The notes: a model not told the origin generated them from the sequence alone. A stretch of DNA of 64,000 nucleotides from Calothrix parasitica NIES-267 (GCF_002368095.1 NZ_AP018227.1:5109782-5173781); one strand, 5' to 3'. Positions 1-8,917 are shown, counted from the stretch's first letter. Program-made: numbers and translations.

Positions 1-498
1 GTCACCATATAGCGCTAGGGTAAGAATTGGAGCATCATCAAGGGAAACTTGCTCAACTATAGGTTCATCAGCATCCCTGGGTAATTCTGATTCTGCTTGA
101 GAAACCGCTTGTCGCAACTCTTGAATAGCTTCTTCGGTATTAGCACCGCTTGTAAACTCTACATTGATTATTGAAAAACCCGTATAAGAAGCACTTTGAA
201 TTTGACTGATATTTTCAACCGAGGTAATCTCCGTCTCGATTTCATCAGTGATTTGCTGCTCTATAGTTTGCGGGTCAGCACCAGCCCAAGTAGTAGTAAT
301 ATTTGCAACCGCAATATCAATATCTGGTTGAGATTGCTTAGTCATCGAAAAGTAACCCAAAACCCCACCAATGACAAGCAATAAACTTAAAAGAATGGCA
401 AAAATCGTATTTAAGAAAAAGAAGCGTTCCAACCGCAAAGCTTTGGTGATATCGTTCTTTTCTTTTTGATTTACTGGTGGAGATTCTAGTTTAGTCAT
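1..498 (-). CDS. RND efflux pump inner-membrane subunit, N-terminal part (cut by window edge)
   Basis: The minus strand is open from an ATG at 498 to the window edge (166 codons). The protein starts MTKLESPPVNQKEKNDITKA, followed by a transmembrane helix (FFLNTIFAILLSLLLVIGGV) and then PDIDIAVANITTTWAGADPQ. This matches the first helix and first periplasmic segment of AcrB/HAE-type RND transporters, which export drugs, metals or lipids using the proton gradient. The membrane fusion partner lies immediately upstream on the same strand (641-2206), so the two probably form one operon. The C-terminal ~85% lies outside the window, so substrate class cannot be judged. Confidence 0.88.
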   Translation of the reverse strand, partial: MTKLESPPVNQKEKNDITKALRLERFFFLNTIFAILLSLLLVIGGVLGYFSMTKQSQPDIDIAVANITTTWAGADPQTIEQQITDEIETEITSVENISQIQSASYTGFSIINVEFTSGANTEEAIQELRQAVSQAESELPRDADEPIVEQVSLDDAPILTLALYGD

Positions 499-504
499 TG
501 CTAC

Positions 505-640
505 TTAGGGGATTGGGCATGGGGCATTGGGGATTGGGCATTGATAATTATTAACTCTTAACTCATAACTCCGTCTTGGAAAGTTTTGGGGACGGAAACC
601 GACACCCCAAACTTTCCGCTAACTCATAACTCCTAACTGT
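505..640. repeat. Short degenerate repeats between the two efflux genes
   Basis: Around 505-541 the motif GGGGATTGGGCAT(T/G) recurs about three times. From about 545 to 660 AACTC(A/T)TAACTC-like and TTCACTGCTCACTG-like heptamers are repeated. Such heptameric repeats are common between genes in filamentous cyanobacteria. They run up to the stop codon of the upstream gene at 641. No gene or clear terminator is visible. Confidence 0.6.
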
Positions 641-2206
641 TCACTGCTCACTGTTTACTGTTCTAACTGGTGCGCCATCGACAAGACGATTTTGACCCTG
701 AGTAACTATGGATTCTCCAGCTTCGACTCCGCTAATAATTTGCTGTTGGGTAATACCTCTAATTCCTAGTTCTACTTTTCGCTTTTCGACTACTCCTTCA
801 GAGTTGACTACAAAAACATAGGGTGTCTGGTCGCGGTAAACTACTGTATTTAAAGGAACCACAATCGCATTTGGTTCTTCTTCAACTGCAATCCATGTTA
901 AAACTCGCTCACCATGTCTTATATTTTGCGTAGTTGAAGGATTAAGGCGAATTTTAGCTTCAATTGCTCGTCCTCCGGGACTAATGGCAGGGTTGACAGC
1001 AAACACCTCACCTTCAGCACGAGCGTTGGCAACTAAGGTTTCCTTGACAGTGTTTTCACCAACGGAATTATTTATATTATTTTTGAGATTATTTTCTGAA
1101 GCAACGTATGCTGTTTGGTCGGGTTCAACTTGCTCTCCGGTGGAACCTGCTAAATCTACAATCACTTCATACTGACTGGGGTCGATAACTACCATCGGTA
1201 TTCTTTCCAAAATTCCTTGGTAATCGCCGCCAAGTTGAGAACTTACAGCTTGAGGTGTGAAATATTCTCCTTCGGTGTAGTTAAGATAAGCCACAATACC
1301 GTCAAAGGGAGCGTAAATACTGGCACCTTCTAAAGCAACTTTTGCTTGAGTTAAACGTGCTTCGGCAGTGGTAATACTACTTGATGTGGCTTCAAGTTGT
1401 TCTTGAGCAGATATAACTCCGGCTTGTGCTGACTCTACTTGAGATTGAGCTGCTCCAACATCTGCTTCGGCATCTCGAACAGCGTTTTGACGGGTGTCAA
1501 ATTCCTGCCGAGCAATGGCTCCTTCGTTGATTAGTAAGCGATAGCGTTCGAGATTGGTAGCCGCTAAATTGCGAGCAGTTTGAGCTTTTTGTAATTGCGA
1601 TCGCGCTGTTGAAACTTGCGCTTTTGCTTGAGCAACATTCGCACGAGCCGCAGCCCTCTGTTTGCGTGCTTCAGCTATAGCAGCTTCAGCTTGTCGAACA
1701 TCAGCTACTAGTTTTCTATCGTCAACCCGTGCAAGTAATTCTCCCGATTTAACTCTATCCCCTTCTCGCAACCTTCTTCCGTTGCGACGAGCTAAGTAAG
1801 TTACGTCTCCTTCTACTTCAAAAGTTAGATGTTTGTATCTTGCTGCTCTGACTCTACCTTCACTCGAAACCCAAGCGCGGATTGGTTGTCTTTGAGCTTT
1901 CGTAGTTCGCACAGAAAATTTTGCAGTCTGGGTTGTAGATGTCTCTTCTTGAGATTGATTTTCCCAAGGACGAATTATTGTTACACCACCAGCCAATACA
2001 ACTAATACGGCAATTATCCACCAATACTTTTTAAGAGCCGATTTTATTTGATTTTTATTCTCTTCTTTTGCAGGTTTATCAACTTTTTCGTTTTCTTCAT
2101 CTTGGTATTCTTGATGTGGTAATTCACGTACCGCCGTTTGTTGATAAGATTCCTCAGAATATACATTATCTGAGTTTTCGTAGGTTGATGGTGAATAATC
2201 TTCCAC
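641..2206 (-). CDS. RND efflux membrane fusion protein (HlyD/AcrA family)
   Basis: A 521-residue periplasmic adaptor that links an RND pump to an outer-membrane channel. Residues 1-58 are acidic and cytoplasmic, followed by one membrane anchor (WWIIAVLVVLAGGVTII). Next come a biotinyl/lipoyl-like half (VEGDVTYLARRNGRRLREGD), a long Ala/Gln-rich coiled-coil hairpin (about residues 165-290), the second lipoyl half (ASIYAPFDGIVAYLNYTEGE) and beta-barrel regions ending GQNRLVDGAPVRTV. It lies 142 bp upstream of the RND pump gene on the same strand. The long acidic cytoplasmic N-terminus is longer than in typical AcrA and is the only unusual trait. Confidence 0.92.
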   Translation of the reverse strand: MEDYSPSTYENSDNVYSEESYQQTAVRELPHQEYQDEENEKVDKPAKEENKNQIKSALKKYWWIIAVLVVLAGGVTIIRPWENQSQEETSTTQTAKFSVRTTKAQRQPIRAWVSSEGRVRAARYKHLTFEVEGDVTYLARRNGRRLREGDRVKSGELLARVDDRKLVADVRQAEAAIAEARKQRAAARANVAQAKAQVSTARSQLQKAQTARNLAATNLERYRLLINEGAIARQEFDTRQNAVRDAEADVGAAQSQVESAQAGVISAQEQLEATSSSITTAEARLTQAKVALEGASIYAPFDGIVAYLNYTEGEYFTPQAVSSQLGGDYQGILERIPMVVIDPSQYEVIVDLAGSTGEQVEPDQTAYVASENNLKNNINNSVGENTVKETLVANARAEGEVFAVNPAISPGGRAIEAKIRLNPSTTQNIRHGERVLTWIAVEEEPNAIVVPLNTVVYRDQTPYVFVVNSEGVVEKRKVELGIRGITQQQIISGVEAGESIVTQGQNRLVDGAPVRTVNSEQ

Positions 2207-2398
2207 TTTTTCTGTATATTTGTTTAGGATTTACGCAATTTTTACTTACAAATAAAATATATAATTTTCGATTATTTTAACTATATTTTGATACACATAA
2301 AATAAACTTTAAAGGAAATCATAAATTTACCCATCTTCTTAAAGAAGTAGTTTGTACTCTGACAAAAGTTAGAGATGAATATTCGGGTTTGTCATTTT

Positions 2399-2515
2399 CT
2401 TTATTCGTGGGGTGCGTTATAAACGGAACGTTTTAACGCACCTACTGTGGGTGGTGGGTAACGCAATACCTACGGTACGCCAAGGCTAGCCGCGATAACA
2501 CACCCTACTTAATTT
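2399..2515. repeat. Intergenic inverted motifs (GTGCGTTA...TAACGCAC)
   Basis: GTGCGTTATAAAC and GTTTTAACGCAC form an imperfect inverted pair at about 2411-2442. They are followed by TAACGCAATACC, CTACGGTACGCC and GATAACACACCCTACT. This is a familiar type of dispersed intergenic repeat in cyanobacteria. The rest of 2207-2534 is AT-rich and I see nothing else in it. Confidence 0.45.
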
Positions 2516-2534
2516 ATCTTTCATTTATTTTGAT

Positions 2535-2798
2535 TTATTTCTTTACTCGAAGCAGCAAACTTATTAAACCGATAAAAAAAGCAATAATGAATAAAGCAAC
2601 AAAATTAAAACTAATACCAGACCCATCGGCGTTATTTTGCCAGCGTAAAATTCAAAAAGCACCTTCTCCAATTTCAAATGATGGAATTTGGAAAAGAACA
2701 AAGAACGCTGGTAGTCCTAAAAATATCAGAATTAAAATTAAAAATGTCATCAAACTGAGACTTAACCAAGCTCTAAGTTTTGATGTTTTATTATTCAT
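2535..2798 (-). pseudogene. Small two-helix membrane protein interrupted by one in-frame TGA
   Basis: Read on the minus strand from ATG 2798, the frame codes MNNKTSKLRAWLSLSLMTFL..., with a first hydrophobic helix, and reaches GEGAF. It then meets TGA at 2652-2654. The same frame continues for 38 more codons as ILRWQNNADGSGISFNFVAL..., with a second hydrophobic helix, and ends with a basic tail and TAA at 2535-2537. The continuity of composition and topology suggests an 87-residue protein broken by one nonsense change, possibly Trp TGG to TGA. Sequencing error, or a genuine 48-residue protein, are alternatives. I do not recognise the family. Confidence 0.5.
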
Positions 2799-2864
2799 AA
2801 ATAATTACTAATTAATCAGTAAAAAATAAATTCACATATAGATTTAAATTATTTTGTCTGAATA

Positions 2865-2891
2865 GGCGTAGCATAAAGCTAAAGCTACGCC
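2865..2891. repeat. 8-bp inverted repeat downstream of the SDR gene
   Basis: GGCGTAGC (2865-2872) and GCTACGCC (2884-2891) are perfect inverted arms around an 11-nt loop, 15 bp beyond the stop of the oxidoreductase gene. There is no T-run after the stem on the minus strand, so a rho-independent terminator is not assured. It may instead be one of the GGCGTAGC/GCTACGCC dispersed palindromes; GCGTAGCC recurs near 11072. Confidence 0.5.
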
Positions 2892-2905
2892 ATAGCTCAA
2901 GTTAT

Positions 2906-3772
2906 TTATGCTCCAACTACTACACCACCGTTAGGATGTAATATCTGTCCTGCGAAGTAAGAGGAATCATCCGATGCTAGGAAGACAAAGCTGGTAGCAA
3001 CTTCAACAGGTTGTCCGGGACGTTGCATTGGGACTTGTTTACCAAAACCTTCAACTTGTTCTGCGGGGAAAGCATCGGGAATGAAAGGAGTCCAAATCGG
3101 TCCGGGAGCTACTCCATTAACCCGAATACCTTTCTTTAACAAAGATTGAGATAGAGAACGAGTAAATGCAAGTATTGCACCTTTAGTTGTAGAGTAGCTG
3201 AGTAAAGGAGCATTACCTTTATAAGCGTTTATCGAAGTAGTATTAATGATTGAACTACCTTCTTTGAGATGAGGAATTGCAGCTTTACACAAGTAAAACA
3301 TTGAGAAGATATTGGTACTAAAAATACTACCCAAACGTCCTGAATCAATATCTTCTAAAGTTTCAGGGTTTTCCATGTACTGCTCGGCAGCGTTATTAAC
3401 CAGAATATCTAATTTACCCAACTGCTCCACTGTTTTTTGTACAGTCTCATGACAAAACTGTTCGTTGCTAATATCTCCGGGTAATAACAAACACTTTCTT
3501 CCTTCAGCTTCGACTAACTCTTTAGTTTTCTGTGCATCTTGGTGTTCGTCGAGATATACAATCGCAACGTCTGCTCCTTCTTTAGCGTAGAGTACTGCTA
3601 CAGAACGACCGATACCACTATCACCACCAGTAATTAAAGCTACTTTACCCTTTAATTTCTCACTACCACGATAGCTTTCGCGGTCGTACTGGGGTTGGGG
3701 ATTCATTTCGGATTCTAATCCAGGCTGTCTATCTTGAGACTGAGCAGGAATTTGGTTTGCGGAAATAGTCAT
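2906..3772 (-). CDS. SDR-family oxidoreductase (general-stress / YhdF-like)
   Basis: A 288-residue short-chain dehydrogenase. The Rossmann nucleotide motif is GKVALITGGDSGIGRSVAV (about residues 42-60), followed by LVNNAAEQ, and the catalytic serine/YxxxK region is STTSINAYKGNAPLLSYSTTKGA. The N-terminal tail (SQDRQPGLESEMNPQPQYD) is characteristic of the bacterial stress-linked SDRs resembling Bacillus GsiB-era proteins YhdF/YhxD. Such enzymes reduce or oxidise carbonyl/alcohol substrates with NAD(P)(H); the substrate here is unknown. It stands alone, 386 bp from the Mn-catalase gene, another stress protein on the same strand. Confidence 0.9.
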   Translation of the reverse strand: MTISANQIPAQSQDRQPGLESEMNPQPQYDRESYRGSEKLKGKVALITGGDSGIGRSVAVLYAKEGADVAIVYLDEHQDAQKTKELVEAEGRKCLLLPGDISNEQFCHETVQKTVEQLGKLDILVNNAAEQYMENPETLEDIDSGRLGSIFSTNIFSMFYLCKAAIPHLKEGSSIINTTSINAYKGNAPLLSYSTTKGAILAFTRSLSQSLLKKGIRVNGVAPGPIWTPFIPDAFPAEQVEGFGKQVPMQRPGQPVEVATSFVFLASDDSSYFAGQILHPNGGVVVGA

Positions 3773-4158
3773 GTTAATTCTCCTTATTAGTTAGAATTGC
3801 GTACAGTTAACCTTTCTTAGAGAGTGCTTGTAAAAGAAGGTGTGTTATGGTTGAATCAAAATTTACCTGATACACCAAAAAATACTGCGTTAGACCCATT
3901 AAAGTTATGTCAAAAATCATATGTAGTATGGGTCTAACATATCCTCATTTAATTTTATTTCCCATCAATAAACACCATCAAAAAAAGATGTAACAAATAA
4001 AATCAGTACAAAACGAGAACTTCCAAGTAATATAAAGTCTGACCTTAAACTGGTTATTCCAAGGAAAAATCGCATTACTTGGATTTTCTCCAAAGCATCT
4101 AAATAATCAACATAACCTACAGTAAACGCGGAAATATTGATTGGGTAATGATAGAAGC
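3773..4158. other. Intergenic region with a 10-bp inverted repeat
   Basis: There is no convincing gene in these 386 bases. They contain a perfect 10-bp inverted repeat, TTAGACCCAT (3890-3899) and ATGGGTCTAA (3928-3937), around a 28-nt spacer. The arms could be an operator, a structured leader or the ends of a tiny mobile repeat. The sequence does not distinguish these. Confidence 0.5.
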
Positions 4159-4848
4159 TTATACTTTTTCTTTCATGGGGTTTGCAATATAGCGGAAATC
4201 TTCATCAGAATTCCAAGGTCCACGTTCGTCTTTACCGTTTGTAGATAAATTGTAGTAAATATCTACTGTTGAATCTGGTTGGATATTTCCGAAGAATGGG
4301 TCTGTCAATTTACCTAATGAATCCAAGGCTTTCATAAACATCTTTGTATGGGAAATTTCCCGAGTTAGTAGGTGTACCAGTGTTTCTTTAGTTCCTTTGT
4401 CTGGTGCCAATTGAATCAATGATTCATAAGTAGTACGCGCACCTGCTTCAGCTGCAATATTTGCACGTAAATCACGCACTACACTACCTCCTTCATTCAA
4501 ATAGCTAGCTGTCCAAGCCGAACCTTGAGAATCTAAGAAGTGAGGACCCTTACCCCGTACTGCAAATAAAGTGCTTTTGAATGCATCAGTTTGGTCAACA
4601 TTTTTTGTATGCACTTCGATAAGTTTACCAATCATTTCTAAGTGGCTAAACTCTTCGGTTGCGATATCTTGCAGCATATCTCTAATACCTGCATCTTCAG
4701 TGTGAAAAGACTGTACCCAGTATTGTAAAGCAGCAGAAAGTTCGCCAGTCGCACCACCAAATTGCTCTAGCAAAAGTTGAGCAAAACGAGGATTGGGTTC
4801 ATCAATCTTTACTTCTTTCTCTATTAATTCTTTCTTGTGGAAAAACAT
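4159..4848 (-). CDS. Manganese catalase
   Basis: A 229-residue non-haem catalase that disproportionates hydrogen peroxide at a dinuclear Mn centre in the cytoplasm. The four-helix-bundle metal ligands are visible in GGATGELSAALQYW (Glu about 36), ATEEFSHLEMIG (Glu/His about 68-72), AEAGARTTYESL and TREISHTKMFMKAL (Glu/His about 181-185). FFGNIQPDSTVDIYYNLSTN near the C-terminus is also typical of the family. The length is slightly below that of the longest family members but includes all ligand helices. The start is the ATG at 4848, giving MFFHKKELIEK. It is monocistronic. Confidence 0.93.
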   Translation of the reverse strand: MFFHKKELIEKEVKIDEPNPRFAQLLLEQFGGATGELSAALQYWVQSFHTEDAGIRDMLQDIATEEFSHLEMIGKLIEVHTKNVDQTDAFKSTLFAVRGKGPHFLDSQGSAWTASYLNEGGSVVRDLRANIAAEAGARTTYESLIQLAPDKGTKETLVHLLTREISHTKMFMKALDSLGKLTDPFFGNIQPDSTVDIYYNLSTNGKDERGPWNSDEDFRYIANPMKEKV

Positions 4849-5220
4849 CAGATGTATCTATTCCTCTCTTTATTAGACAGCAATTATAAAATTCAACTAT
4901 CGAGTAATACTGAATTTTATCTTGTTCTCTTTCTCCTACCAATGCTAGTGATGCTGTCTAAATAAAACCTTTATCGCTAGGTAGATTATAAAATTTTATT
5001 TTTCTATAGCAAGAAGTAGAGACTATTTAAAACTGATGAGAGATGGACATTTATTTATATATAAACTAACTATTTACCTGACAAGATAATTTGGTTTGAT
5101 TTAGAAATGTTAGTTAAGCTATTCCCAAAGCTAGATTTATTTTTCCAAAAAATTTTACAGTATCGATAGATATTGAATCATTTTGAAAAATTATATTTTG
5201 GTAAGCCGCAACAATTTACT
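4849..5220. other. Divergent intergenic region, no gene seen
   Basis: This AT-rich stretch between the divergent Mn-catalase and lipid-kinase genes must hold both promoters. I could not assign -35/-10 boxes with confidence and see no repeat. A TTG at 5173 would extend the kinase by 16 residues. Confidence 0.4.
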
Positions 5221-6138
5221 ATGCGTCGAAAAGCTTGTCTAATTTTTAATCCCGTTGCTGGTTCAAATAATTTCCAGGAAGAGTTGAAGAGGATAAAGGA
5301 ACTTTTATCTCCTAACTTTGAGTTAGATATTCAGCTTACTACAAGGGAAAAAGGTGCAGATAAATTAGCTCAAGAAGCTGTAAATAAAGATTTTGAAATC
5401 ATAATCGCTGCTGGTGGTGACGGTACCGTTTCCAAAACAGCTAAAGCGTTAGGTGAGACAAATATATCTTTAGGAGTAATACCGAGAGGGACTGTTAATG
5501 CTTTTGCTTCTGCTTTGGGTATTCCAGAGACTTTGGAGGAAGCTTGCGAAACGATTTTATCTGGTAACACTAGACGAATTGATATTGGTAGATGCAACGG
5601 TAGACTAATGATGTTGCTAGCTGGAATCGGTTTTGAAGCGGAAACTGTTGAAAATACGACTCAAGAAGCAAAACAAGACTGGGGTGCTTTAGCTTATTTA
5701 GCTTCTGGGGTAAAGCAACTTCGGGAATTTGAAATATTTGAAGCTGAAATTGAAACAGATGACGAGAAGATTCACGTTTCTGCTGGGGCTATAACTGTAG
5801 CAAATGCAGCACCAATAACATCGATATTAGCTCAAGGTCCGCCAAATATTATTTATGACGATGGGTTACTTGATGTTACTATCATTTCATCCGATACATG
5901 GAAATCGGCGTTTGCTGCTTCTTGTCATTTGTTGCAAACTGGTTTAAGGAGAAATGAAGCTAAACGCGATGATATCAGTTATTTACGAACAAAGAACATA
6001 AAAATCAAAACTAATCCACCACAAAAAATTGTATTGGATGGTGAAATGATTGGATATACACCTTTAGAAGTAGAGTGCATTCAAAATGGGTTACAAGTGA
6101 TTGTACCGATGCAATCGGGAAAAAAAGATGTCTCATAA
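5221..6138 (+). CDS. Diacylglycerol kinase-type lipid kinase (DagK/YegS/BmrU family)
   Basis: A 305-residue ATP-dependent kinase of diacylglycerol, sphingoid or related lipid alcohols. It shows the N-terminal signature KACLIFNPVAGSNN, the nucleotide-binding GGDGTVSKTAKAL (about residues 66-78) with the GxPRGT-like loop GVIPRGTVNAFASALGIP, and the C-terminal DGEMIGYTPLEVE. I take ATG 5221 (MRRKACLIFN) as the start because family members begin here. An in-frame TTG 48 bp upstream is possible but has no ribosome-binding site. The AI-2E-type transporter gene follows on the same strand after 104 bp. Confidence 0.88.
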   Translation: MRRKACLIFNPVAGSNNFQEELKRIKELLSPNFELDIQLTTREKGADKLAQEAVNKDFEIIIAAGGDGTVSKTAKALGETNISLGVIPRGTVNAFASALGIPETLEEACETILSGNTRRIDIGRCNGRLMMLLAGIGFEAETVENTTQEAKQDWGALAYLASGVKQLREFEIFEAEIETDDEKIHVSAGAITVANAAPITSILAQGPPNIIYDDGLLDVTIISSDTWKSAFAASCHLLQTGLRRNEAKRDDISYLRTKNIKIKTNPPQKIVLDGEMIGYTPLEVECIQNGLQVIVPMQSGKKDVS

Positions 6139-6242
6139 TTTAGAGCATTTATCCGATTTACAAGTTTAATTTATTAGATAATTATTATAGATTAATTGGA
6201 TAGTTAGGAACATAACTTTGAACAAAATAGTAGAGGTTTAAT

Positions 6243-7298
6243 GTGCGCTTCGGAAAACTGATTGGCTTCCTATTGTTTGCAGTTGTTTTGTATATTTTAT
6301 GGCAGATAAGACAAGTACTATTGTTAGGATTTACGGCGATAGCTTTTGCAACAGTTATTAATAGATTGGTAAAAATAATTCAGTCTCGTCTTAATATGAA
6401 ACGGGGATTTGCTGTTGCTATCTCAATTTTTATGATATTAACAGTATTTGTTGGAATCGCTGCAATTATTGTACCGTCTATTGTTGATAAAATACCGCAA
6501 TCTAGCAACTTAGTTAATCAAGGATTTGAACAATTAAGAGATGGTTACAGTTGGCTGCAAAATATAATTCCCGGACAGTTACTTACCGATATTGGTAGTT
6601 TACAAAATTTTTGGAAACAATTACTTAGTTCAGATTCTAATTGGTTTGGTGGTTTTTTTAAGGTTTTTTCTAACTCTCTTGACTTCGTATTGAATTTGCT
6701 ATTGGTAATTGTTGTCACCATTATGCTTTTAGCTAATCCTTCCGCTTACAGACAGGTTTTTTTATTACTGTTTCCCGGATTTTACCGTTCCCGTGCTTCG
6801 TCGATTCTTACTCAATGCGAACAATCTTTAGTAGGTTGGTTTATTGGGGTTGTATTTAATATGACGGTTATTACAGTATTGAGTTTTATTGGTTTATTTT
6901 TTTTGGGAATTCCTTTACCTTTCGTTAATGCTATATTGGCAGGTTTTTTAACATTTATCCCGAATTTAGGACCAACTTTGAGCGTGATACCTCCTGCTGC
7001 GATGGCTTTAACTGTCGCACCTTGGAAAGCTTTGGCTGTAATAGTTCTCTACATGCTAATTCAGCAAACTGAAAGTAATATTCTGACCCCATTAGTAATG
7101 AAGCGAGAAGTATCTTTATTACCAGCGATTACTTTATTATCGCAAGTAGCTTTTGCTGTCTTTTTTGGTTTATTAGGTTTGTTTTTAGCTTTACCATTGG
7201 TGGTTGTTTCTCAAGTTTGGTTAAGAGAACTTTTGGTAAAAGATATTCTCAATGATTGGAAGCCTGATAATCGTAAGATGATTATTCGCAGTAAATAA
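6243..7298 (+). CDS. AI-2E family transporter (PerM/TqsA-like permease)
   Basis: A 351-residue polytopic inner-membrane protein with about seven or eight hydrophobic helices: two at the N-terminus, a soluble loop of about 70 residues (about 90-155), then a C-terminal helix cluster. FLTFIPNLGPTLSVIPPAAMAL and QQTESNILTPLVMKREVSL are hallmark motifs of the AI-2E/UPF0118 family. Members have been linked to autoinducer export, Na+/H+ exchange and peptide export, so the cargo cannot be stated. The start is a GTG at 6243 preceded by TAGAGG at about 6230; the overlapping ATG at 6241 is out of frame. Confidence 0.9.
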   Translation: MRFGKLIGFLLFAVVLYILWQIRQVLLLGFTAIAFATVINRLVKIIQSRLNMKRGFAVAISIFMILTVFVGIAAIIVPSIVDKIPQSSNLVNQGFEQLRDGYSWLQNIIPGQLLTDIGSLQNFWKQLLSSDSNWFGGFFKVFSNSLDFVLNLLLVIVVTIMLLANPSAYRQVFLLLFPGFYRSRASSILTQCEQSLVGWFIGVVFNMTVITVLSFIGLFFLGIPLPFVNAILAGFLTFIPNLGPTLSVIPPAAMALTVAPWKALAVIVLYMLIQQTESNILTPLVMKREVSLLPAITLLSQVAFAVFFGLLGLFLALPLVVVSQVWLRELLVKDILNDWKPDNRKMIIRSK

Positions 7299-7475
7299 AT
7301 AATTCGTTAGTAGGATGCCTGTTTTAGAATTTGTTATATATAATTATTAAACAAATATAAATTAATAGTGATTAGAGATTTATTTAAAATATTAAATAAT
7401 TACTAAAATATACTAATAAAAATCATATTTATCAAATTTTAGCGATAGAGAATATTCAGTTAGAAGTCCAAGCAA

Positions 7476-7778
7476 ATGTTTTATTCACAAACACAAGAAG
7501 AATCAGAGATAAATTATCTTCAACCTCAAAAACAGCAGAAGTTAGAAAAGTTAGAACTAAATAATGATAATGAGAAAGATAACTCTACTTTGAATCGTAG
7601 TAATCATATAAATAAGTCTAAAACTCTACAAGATAGAGGACTTTTAGGTAAAGAAACATTCAGCAATCAGTGTTGTCCTTGTTGTGGGGATACATTACTC
7701 AATTGCATTCGTGAAAAACAAACTTATTTATTTTGTCGAAGATGTTGGCAAGAAATGCCTAATATCAATCAATGTTAA
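7476..7778 (+). CDS. Conserved cyanobacterial protein with C-terminal zinc-ribbon-like motif
   Basis: A 100-residue protein. The first two thirds are polar and low in complexity (Gln, Lys, Asn, Glu). The last 35 residues carry CCPCCGDTLL...YLFCRRCWQEMPN, that is CxxC...CxxC, a probable zinc ribbon. Small cyanobacterial proteins ending in a very similar CPCC...FCxxCxQEMP module are familiar to me as conserved hypotheticals, so this is probably a real gene. Its function is unknown; a nucleic-acid or protein-binding adaptor is only a guess. Confidence 0.7.
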   Translation: MFYSQTQEESEINYLQPQKQQKLEKLELNNDNEKDNSTLNRSNHINKSKTLQDRGLLGKETFSNQCCPCCGDTLLNCIREKQTYLFCRRCWQEMPNINQC

Positions 7779-7791
7779 TTTCATTATTAAC

Positions 7792-7814
7792 CTCTTCCTG
7801 AAATTTAGGAAGAG
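7792..7814 (+). terminator. Stem-loop after the zinc-ribbon gene
   Basis: CTCTTCCT (7792-7799) and AGGAAGAG (7807-7814) form a perfect 8-bp stem with a 7-nt loop, 13 bp after the stop at 7778. It is followed by CCTTATTTA, a poor T-run, so termination is likely but weak. Confidence 0.5.
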
Positions 7815-7834
7815 CCTTATTTACATCGGTTCTA

Positions 7835-7859
7835 GGCTATTCAATTGAATTGAATAGCC
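7835..7859. terminator. 12-bp perfect inverted repeat between convergent genes
   Basis: GGCTATTCAATT (7835-7846) and AATTGAATAGCC (7848-7859) are perfect arms separated by one base. The repeat sits between the convergent zinc-ribbon and DUF892-hemerythrin genes, 15 bp beyond the latter's stop. It probably acts as a transcription barrier. The tight loop would open to about 4-5 nt in RNA. Confidence 0.55.
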
Positions 7860-7873
7860 TTAAAAAACTATGC

Positions 7874-8917
7874 TTATTGATTAACTACACCCATCTTTTC
7901 TTGAATGCGAGTTTTAGCAGATTTAAACTGACTAGCCAATTGCTCGCTTTCTTGGCTGCTAAGATTATTACGGATTGCAGCAAACATTGTACTTTCTTCT
8001 TGACGCATATGGTCGCCTACTGCATCCATTAACTGCTTGATTTTGTCTTTGAATTCAGGTGAAGAGGGATTAGTAGACTTGATTTCGTCTAATTGCACTT
8101 TCATTTGGGCTTGTTCTGAATATAATTCTTGAGTATCGCTTTCACCGTAGAAAGAACTTACTCTTGGATATACTACTTGCTCTTCAGCTTCTGCATGAGC
8201 GGTCAAATCTTTGTAAATCTGACCAAAGTATTCTTGAATTTTCTGCGGATTGTCGCTTTGCAAAAGTTCTGTAAATAGAGTATTTACCTTACTGTGGTCT
8301 GCACGGATAACGTCTTGGACGTTCATATCCTGCTTGTCAGAAGTCTGAGTAACTACACTACCTACAGCACCACTCAAAGCCGCGACAGCATCTTGAACTC
8401 GTCCCCAAATACCTTGGTCTGCTTCTTGTCCGGTAAGTTCGCGTACACCTAAATACTCCAAAATACCCTTAAGCTGCTCTTGATGAGCGCGATTTTCAAA
8501 GTTGACGGTGTTAAGAGGTCCAATTGCTAGCATCACATCAGCACCTACTTTTTCAGCAGCTTTATGAATTGTGATACCACTCATCACTTGCTGATGTTTG
8601 AGCAATTCATGCTGAAATACTTTTTCATACAGGCTCAATTCGGAGCCTTGCATTAACTGTCTGATTTTCTCAACCATTTGCGAGACAGTGTTTTCCGGCT
8701 CTGCTTGAATACCATATTGAGTTATTGCAGTCTCAACGATACCTAAATTCTTTTGGTCATCATCGAGCATTTTTTGCAGACGCTCTCGAATATCGTTATC
8801 GGAAATTTCTCCAATAAACTGTTGTTCGTTATCAATAATCAATTGCTGCAATGTTTTCATATCTGCCAACTTCATGGCAATAGCAGAGCGCTTTGTATCG
8901 TCTAAAGTCGCTACCAT
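7874..8917 (-). CDS. DUF892 (YciF-like ferritin fold) plus hemerythrin HHE fusion protein
   Basis: A 347-residue all-helical cytoplasmic protein. Residues 1 to about 165 resemble DUF892/YciE-YciF four-helix ferritin-like proteins (MKLADMKTLQQLIIDNEQQF, FQHELLKHQQVMSG). Residues about 200-330 form a hemerythrin HHE domain with the iron ligands visible: IRADHSKVNTLF, AHAEAEEQVVYPRV and VGDHMRQEESTMF. Hemerythrins bind a di-iron centre and sense or carry oxygen, and both halves suggest iron or oxidative-stress handling. I use ATG 8917 (MVATLDD), which has GGAG about 8 bp upstream, rather than the upstream codon at 8941. Confidence 0.82.
   Translation of the reverse strand: MVATLDDTKRSAIAMKLADMKTLQQLIIDNEQQFIGEISDNDIRERLQKMLDDDQKNLGIVETAITQYGIQAEPENTVSQMVEKIRQLMQGSELSLYEKVFQHELLKHQQVMSGITIHKAAEKVGADVMLAIGPLNTVNFENRAHQEQLKGILEYLGVRELTGQEADQGIWGRVQDAVAALSGAVGSVVTQTSDKQDMNVQDVIRADHSKVNTLFTELLQSDNPQKIQEYFGQIYKDLTAHAEAEEQVVYPRVSSFYGESDTQELYSEQAQMKVQLDEIKSTNPSSPEFKDKIKQLMDAVGDHMRQEESTMFAAIRNNLSSQESEQLASQFKSAKTRIQEKMGVVNQ

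Noticed and set aside
505-541. GGGGATTGGGCATT repeats as a G-quadruplex regulatory element
   Set aside because: G-runs are separated irregularly and such heptameric repeats are ordinary intergenic sequence in these organisms; no specific support.
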